64,000 bases of DNA from NCBI GenBank assembly GCA_963712165.1, contig CAVQGY010000001.1, positions 186,001 through 250,000 on the forward strand. The letters are read 5' to 3'. Positions 59,688-64,000 of the stretch are shown here, one piece after another. How positions within the stretch are numbered: the first letter of the stretch is position 1; each line of letters starts with the position of its first letter. The position numbers were made by a program, and so were the translations under genes. The notes under the pieces were generated by a model, which was not told the origin of the DNA, ran no database searches, and saw nothing but the letters and a program-made list of their open reading frames with translations. The DNA comes from B10-G9 sp963712165 (GTDB lineage: Bacteria > Chloroflexota > Anaerolineae > Anaerolineales > UBA11858).

Positions 59688-59987
59688 CTAAGGAAAGCGC
59701 TGAAACCGCTTAACAACTTTTCCAATGATATCCCCGTAGGGGATCTTGCCGATCTTATCTGTAGAAATAGTGTCAGGATGCAGGCCTTCTGCTTCAATAT
59801 AACTACCTGCAGGGTGGTTTAATTTGAGCTTTTTAATCAATATGCCGAAATCGGGGTGGTTGAAAACCACATAATCGCCCGGGGAGTATGTGCGTAAAAA
59901 TCTTCTGCCGGTTCTGATCAGGACATAATCACCGGGAAAAAAAGAAGGTGACAGACTCTTGCCTGTCACCTTGATGATCTTGAACAT
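59688..59987 (-). CDS. sodX: SodX-like S26/S24-type peptidase, probable Ni-SOD maturation protease
   Basis: A 99-residue signal-peptidase-like domain with the nucleophile motif TGKSLSPSFFPGDYVLIR and the Lys of the Ser/Lys dyad in LIKKLKL. No membrane helix. In Ni-SOD loci such a gene next to sodN removes the SodN propeptide so that the mature N-terminal His can bind nickel. The start codon overlaps the sodN stop by one base (TAATG). An intrinsic-terminator-like hairpin lies in its first 50 bases. Confidence 0.85.
   Translation of the reverse strand: MFKIIKVTGKSLSPSFFPGDYVLIRTGRRFLRTYSPGDYVVFNHPDFGILIKKLKLNHPAGSYIEAEGLHPDTISTDKIGKIPYGDIIGKVVKRFQRFP
59937..59972 (-). terminator. Intrinsic-terminator-like hairpin inside the start of sodX
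   Basis: On the minus strand AAGGTGACAG and CTGTCACCTT form a perfect 10-bp stem with an 8-base loop, followed by C and seven T (complement of 59937-59943). It begins 15 bases after the sodX start codon. It fits the rules for Rho-independent termination and would allow only a fraction of transcripts into sodX. Confidence 0.65.
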
Positions 59988-60487
59988 TAAAGGTCAGGAT
60001 AGACCATTTCAAGAGCAGGCGCGTACGGTGCTTTGGCCTTTTTGGTCTTGACTTCTTTTATCCCCCAGAAGATCTCGGCGAATTCATTGATGGCATCAAC
60101 CAGGGCTAATCCGTGCTCTCGATCTGCTGATTGGCGGCACTTTGATCCTAACTGCATGATCTTGTGCACCAGGCCGGGCAGCTGGGGATACTTGTCGACA
60201 TGGGCTTCTTTGATGAAATCTCCCATGATAACGCGAATTTCGTGTTTAGCGCTTTCCGCATGTTCTTCTTTGACGGCAATATAACGGCTGATGGAGTTAT
60301 GGAATTCCTTCCGTGATTTATCATCTCCGCCTGCAAGGCTATCCATCAAGTCCATCATGCGGACAACGGTCAGGGCATCGATCTGAGCTGAAATTGGATC
60401 GTAAATTCCGCAGGGGATGTCACAATGGGCTTTGGCTTCCGGAAAATGAAGGACACTGTCAAGCAACCGAATTAATGAATAAGACAT
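59987..60487 (-). CDS. sodN: Nickel superoxide dismutase
   Basis: A 166-residue Ni-SOD precursor. A 20-residue propeptide (ending EAKA) precedes the nickel hook HCDIPCGIYDP, in which the future N-terminal His and both Cys bind Ni. The rest is the four-helix body. Disproportionates superoxide to H2O2 and O2 in the cytoplasm as a hexamer. The ATG follows AAGGAG. The partner protease SodX follows immediately. Confidence 0.95.
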   Translation of the reverse strand: MSYSLIRLLDSVLHFPEAKAHCDIPCGIYDPISAQIDALTVVRMMDLMDSLAGGDDKSRKEFHNSISRYIAVKEEHAESAKHEIRVIMGDFIKEAHVDKYPQLPGLVHKIMQLGSKCRQSADREHGLALVDAINEFAEIFWGIKEVKTKKAKAPYAPALEMVYPDL

Positions 60488-60585
60488 AATATCTCCTTGA
60501 TTAACTGCTAATAGAATCGATAATTTTTATTTTACCGTACGAGCTGAGGAAGAATATTATAGGTTTATTAATATGCGAGAACGGG

Positions 60586-61335
60586 TCAATGAACCTCGCC
60601 TTCTACCTGTCCTTCTACAAGGTTTTCCCAAGGGTATATTTCTGTACCTTCGGCAAGTTTGCGAATTTCAGGATCTTCTGCCAGAAAACCGCGGTATTGA
60701 TCTGGGATAAGGGCAGCAATGGATTTCATAAGCTCAAGCCCAATCTCATCAAGCTGCTCTCTCTTTTCTCTGCCTTTACCGGTTGCTTTGAAGGGCCCGA
60801 CAGGTTTTCCTATCTTCACGATAGCCTTGGGCCTATTGCCAATCTTGATCGGAAAGATGTCATTTAAACCTTGAATTCCTAGGGGCAGGACTTTGGCGCC
60901 GGTTTGAGATGCCAGAAATGCGGCGCCAGGGCGAGCTGGGCGGAGTACTTCAGCCCAGGCACCGCCTTCAGGCATAATTCCCAGGACGCCATCCTGGGAG
61001 AGGATCTGTTCAGCGGCCCTGAGGGCGAATCTAGAGCCGGTACCCCGAAAAACCGGATAGTAGCCCCACCACTTGGGAATGGATTTAACAATTGTTGGCG
61101 CATGAGGAAAATCAGCTCCACCAACAAACTCAATTGGATAAGGAAGTGACCTCAAGACTGCCACCGGATCGATGAAGCTGAAATGGTTAGCAATTACCAG
61201 AAGAGGACCTTTCTTGGGAAGGTTTTCTTCGCCTTGGATTTCCATATCACTCAGCAATGAAAAAGCGACCCCAGCCAGCATTTTTAAGAACCGGCGGATA
61301 AATACCCTGCGTGGATAGGTAATATTTACACTCAT
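60586..61335 (-). CDS. 1-acyl-sn-glycerol-3-phosphate acyltransferase-like (PlsC)
   Basis: A 249-residue acyltransferase. The catalytic HX4D box is ANHFSFIDPVAV, and the phosphate-binding block is MPEGGAWAEVL (usually FPEGxR; here the Arg is not obvious). A third block LPLGIQGL also fits. It makes phosphatidic acid for membrane lipids. ATG overlaps the upstream transporter stop (ATGA), so they are co-transcribed. Confidence 0.88.
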   Translation of the reverse strand: MSVNITYPRRVFIRRFLKMLAGVAFSLLSDMEIQGEENLPKKGPLLVIANHFSFIDPVAVLRSLPYPIEFVGGADFPHAPTIVKSIPKWWGYYPVFRGTGSRFALRAAEQILSQDGVLGIMPEGGAWAEVLRPARPGAAFLASQTGAKVLPLGIQGLNDIFPIKIGNRPKAIVKIGKPVGPFKATGKGREKREQLDEIGLELMKSIAALIPDQYRGFLAEDPEIRKLAEGTEIYPWENLVEGQVEGEVH

Positions 61336-62642
61336 TTATCTATGTATTTTTCAGTTGGGTCCACCACTTTTAACAAGATCATCAATCCTGCAACGAGGAA
61401 AACAATGATTGAACCAATTGCCACCTGTTGCCCCTTGATTTCGGCTTCAAGGATGTCCAATCCCCGGTTATTTGAGAACCAGCGGGCCGCCTCATATGCC
61501 AGGAAGCCATAAACAGTTGGGCCAATGAATGATGAAGTACGGCCGGTTACGGCAAAGATCCCGTAGAATTCAGCGCTTCGACCTTCCGGTGCGAAGTAGC
61601 CCACCATGGTGCGGCTAACAGATTGGACACCAGTGAGAGCGAAGCCAGCCAAAGCGCCAATCACAAAGAACTGAGTCATATTCTGTGCAAACAGCATGCT
61701 GAGGACAACTAAGGCCATCATGACAAGTGAATAGATCAAGGTGCGCTTAAAACCAACCTTCTTGCCAAGCAGGCCGGCAACATAGGCTCCCAATACGCTA
61801 GTAACTTGGACAATGATCATGAAGATGATCAATTGAGTCTGATCCATCCCAAACATGACAGCGCCAATAATAGCTGCAAAATTGAGTGCCATCAAGATCC
61901 CGTCGTTATATACCAAGAAAGCGATCACAAAGCGTAAGAAATCCTGGTAATTCCCCAATGATTTGAAGGTGGCTACAAGCCTGGTCCATGCGATAGACAA
62001 ATAAGTCTCTCCTGGCGGAAGAGGATTTGGAGCTGCCCTCTCACGGATCCAGCTGAAAGCCGGGATAGATGAGACTGCAAAATAGATTGCGGTAAAGACC
62101 AGCGAAAGCCTGACCATAAAGGTGCCTTCACTTAACATGATCAGAGGGAGAAGTATCAACAAGCAGAGGATGCCGCCAAATGAACCGATCGCCCATCCAT
62201 TGCCTGACACGCGCCCCATATCTTCTGGTGCCGCAATTTCTGGAAGAAGAGAATTATAAAATACCTGACCAGACCTGTAACCGACTTCGGCGATGATAAA
62301 GAAGATCATACCCTTGTAGATATCACCCTCCTGAACAAAGAAAAGCAGGGCGGTGAAAACCCAGGTAATAGCAGAAAAGATGAATAAAAAGCGTTTCTTG
62401 GAAGCCGAAAAATCAGCGATAGCTCCCAAAAAGGGAGAGATGATCGCTACAGTAAGCATTGCTATGCCTACGGAGATCCCCCAGTATCTAGAGCCTTCCG
62501 CTCCACCAACGACAGTGCCTTTAAAATAGGCCGAATAGACAGCTAGCAGAATCACAGCGGCGTAGGCAGAATTGCCGAAGTCATACATATACCAGGCGAT
62601 ATGTTCGCGATTTCTTTTTTTATTAGCTGTTTGCAGGGACAT
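61332..62642 (-). CDS. UMF1-type MFS transporter
   Basis: A 436-residue, 12-helix protein of the UMF1 (Atg22-like) branch. The start WYMYDFGNSAYAAVIL is the family signature; PFLGAIADFSASKKRFL and PEGRSAEFYGIFAVTGR also fit. In this family the substrate is mostly unknown. The ATG is preceded by AAGGAG. It overlaps plsC downstream. Confidence 0.87.
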   Translation of the reverse strand: MSLQTANKKRNREHIAWYMYDFGNSAYAAVILLAVYSAYFKGTVVGGAEGSRYWGISVGIAMLTVAIISPFLGAIADFSASKKRFLFIFSAITWVFTALLFFVQEGDIYKGMIFFIIAEVGYRSGQVFYNSLLPEIAAPEDMGRVSGNGWAIGSFGGILCLLILLPLIMLSEGTFMVRLSLVFTAIYFAVSSIPAFSWIRERAAPNPLPPGETYLSIAWTRLVATFKSLGNYQDFLRFVIAFLVYNDGILMALNFAAIIGAVMFGMDQTQLIIFMIIVQVTSVLGAYVAGLLGKKVGFKRTLIYSLVMMALVVLSMLFAQNMTQFFVIGALAGFALTGVQSVSRTMVGYFAPEGRSAEFYGIFAVTGRTSSFIGPTVYGFLAYEAARWFSNNRGLDILEAEIKGQQVAIGSIIVFLVAGLMILLKVVDPTEKYIDK

Positions 62643-62672
62643 AATTTCTCCTTGGGTTGAACAAAATAAGAA

Positions 62673-64000
62673 TTATTTACGCGTCTTGTTTTCTCTTCGG
62701 ATGAGTAGTTTGCGAATCCTGGCGTGCTTCTCTCTGTTTAATGGATAAAACCAAGCGATAATGATTGAGCATAAAAGCAGAATGGCTCCAAAGGGCCCGG
62801 TCAGGATCCTGATAACCAGGAGGGTTGTATCGCTTTGCTGAAATACCGTTGCGCCTTCCGGAGGTGTTTGGTAGCCGAACCAGCCTAATAATTGCAGAAC
62901 GAGAAAGATTGTAACAGCACCGGACATTTTTCGGGAGAAGTTTTTTGCGCCATAGTAGACACCCTCGTTTCTCTTTTTAGTGCGTAATTCTTCCCATTCA
63001 ATGACATCTGGGAATATTGCGTCAGGGAGCACATGAGCGGTTGAGATACTGATACCTGCGAGTATGGTCAATGTCAGGATCAAGATTGTTTGGCCGGGCT
63101 GGACCACAATCAAAAGGAGTTGGACTATCATCCAGAAGCCCATGCCGTATAGATAAGCCTTACGTTTACTGGTCTTTTTCGAGAACCAGTTCCAGAAAGG
63201 CAGGGCGGCTATAGCAGTGATGAACATCAGTCCAAGGATCACTGAGTCCTGGGAGATGTTGGCGCCAAAGAGAGACATTTCGGCTGTTAGATTTCCCTGG
63301 GCAATCCAGTAGGTCAGAAAGTAAGGCAGGATGAGAGAAACCATATCAACAGTCATCCAGTTGAGCATATATAGGCCTGTAGCGAAGCGGAAAGGGATGT
63401 TCTCCCAGGCAGTGACTGCAATTTCCTTGATCGATGGAGAAGCGGTAGCTGGCGCTTGGTGGCGCTCGCGAACAAAAAAGAACATGATCAAGAAGGGGAG
63501 TGCGCCCAGGCCACCGAACAAGCCTGAAATCAAAAGATAACTTTGACTGAGTGTCATACCTTGCGATAAGGCCCAATTCTTGATCATGGGGGCAGCTACA
63601 GCAACTCCCAGGGATGCGACAAGATTGAATAACATACGGTAGGTAGTTAATTCAGTTCGCTCATCATAATCAGGCGTCATCTCGGGAGTGAGGGTGAAAA
63701 AAGGAACAGCAACAAGGGTTTGAAGTGTATCGCTGATGATATAAGCGAGTGTCATATGGATAGCCAGAACGATCTGGTTGGACCAGGGAGGAGCCCACCA
63801 CATGAGTAAAAATGCCAGGCCGAATGGAATGGAAAAGATGAGCAAAAAGGGCCTTCTTCGCCCCCATCGTGATGTTACTCTATCGCTGATCAAGCCTACC
63901 AAAGGATCGTTTATAGAATCCCAAATTACACCGATCAAGGCTGCAAAGGAAGCCAATCGCGCCTCGAGACCAACAACATCAGTCAGGAATATGGCGTAAA
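62673..64000 (-). CDS. GPH-family (MelB-like) cation symporter, 5' end cut by window edge
   Basis: The frame is open to the right edge, so the start lies outside; 441 residues are visible. The sequence beyond the candidate TTG at 63956 (AIFLTDVVGLEARL) matches the first helix/loop of GPH symporters, and GVIWDSINDPLVGLISD and SRWGRRRPFLL are the family motif. GPH transporters take up glycosides or hexuronides with Na+ or H+. It is upstream of the UMF1 gene by 30 bases. Confidence 0.87.
   Translation of the reverse strand, partial: YAIFLTDVVGLEARLASFAALIGVIWDSINDPLVGLISDRVTSRWGRRRPFLLIFSIPFGLAFLLMWWAPPWSNQIVLAIHMTLAYIISDTLQTLVAVPFFTLTPEMTPDYDERTELTTYRMLFNLVASLGVAVAAPMIKNWALSQGMTLSQSYLLISGLFGGLGALPFLIMFFFVRERHQAPATASPSIKEIAVTAWENIPFRFATGLYMLNWMTVDMVSLILPYFLTYWIAQGNLTAEMSLFGANISQDSVILGLMFITAIAALPFWNWFSKKTSKRKAYLYGMGFWMIVQLLLIVVQPGQTILILTLTILAGISISTAHVLPDAIFPDVIEWEELRTKKRNEGVYYGAKNFSRKMSGAVTIFLVLQLLGWFGYQTPPEGATVFQQSDTTLLVIRILTGPFGAILLLCSIIIAWFYPLNREKHARIRKLLIRRENKTRK

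Noticed and set aside
1..64000. CRISPR arrays, insertion sequences, prophage or integrative elements
   Set aside because: No regularly spaced repeats, transposases, integrases or terminal inverted repeats were seen.

Overview
This 64 kb window reads as chromosomal DNA of a member of the Chloroflexota, most probably class Anaerolineae. That is an inference from gene content and protein style; there is no rRNA gene or other marker in the window. The supporting features are a Tad/Flp pilus operon with no secretin gene (as expected without an outer membrane), large multi-membrane glycosyltransferase-like and YfhO-like proteins, a Rel-type (p)ppGpp enzyme, a nickel superoxide dismutase, a Roadblock/small-GTPase module and DarA-like proteins. 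Gene density is high, spacing is tight, and consensus -35/-10 promoters with 17-bp spacers are easy to see. I see no insertion sequence, phage, CRISPR array or rRNA operon. One tRNA gene (Asn, anticodon GTT) is present.

Layout. 1-1422: end of a membrane glycosyltransferase-like gene. 1531-10250: a DegS-like histidine kinase, then a Flp pilin with its own promoter and terminator, cpaB-cpaE-cpaF-tadB-tadC, comF and a hibernation factor. 10280-13920: folate genes (folE on +; folK, folB and a FolM-like reductase on -) joined to an Lgt-like protein and a TlpA-like thioredoxin. 14013-17662: a membrane-anchored thioredoxin whose active-site Cys is an in-frame UGA followed by a SECIS-like hairpin (a probable selenoprotein), then a csoR-copZ-copA copper operon with promoter and operator. 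17788-23873: inositol-phosphate synthase, Tat-exported L,D-transpeptidase, CcdA, a glutaredoxin/DUF2085 fusion, PgeF, YggS, YggT and a DUF167 protein. 23888-27059 (-): a membrane NTPase with HEAT-like repeats and a zinc-ribbon coiled-coil protein. 27147-34677: four membrane genes in an A-B-A'-B' tandem duplication, the last with a one-base frameshift. 34674-37910 (-): MFS transporter, AlaX and a serine-palmitoyltransferase-like enzyme. 38033-41319: Roadblock and V4R proteins and a polyprenol-phosphate mannosyltransferase on +, facing a small GTPase and a DUF4388 protein on -. 41461-42876: tRNA-Asn and an MFS transporter.

42905-49102 (-) is the most striking part. A leader with a 9-bp closing stem precedes capA, a CPA1 Na+/H+ antiporter fused to a C-terminal DarA-like (c-di-AMP receptor, PII-like) domain, and two free-standing DarA-like proteins. 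A FHA-GAF-cyclase gene follows. This looks like a compact module in which a cyclic dinucleotide could control cation/proton exchange; the ligand is inferred from family knowledge only.

49203-64000: rel; an MrfA-like helicase with an embedded HNH nuclease motif; an MFS paralogue; a heterodimeric ABC exporter pair; YigZ; sodN-sodX, with an intrinsic-terminator-like hairpin inside the start of sodX; PlsC; and two MFS-superfamily transporters, the last cut by the right edge. The main themes are surface assembly (pili, peptidoglycan, lipid and glycan enzymes), thiol/metal/oxidative stress handling and nucleotide signalling. The only stretch over 300 bases without a gene is 48875-49202, described under the leader and promoter entries.
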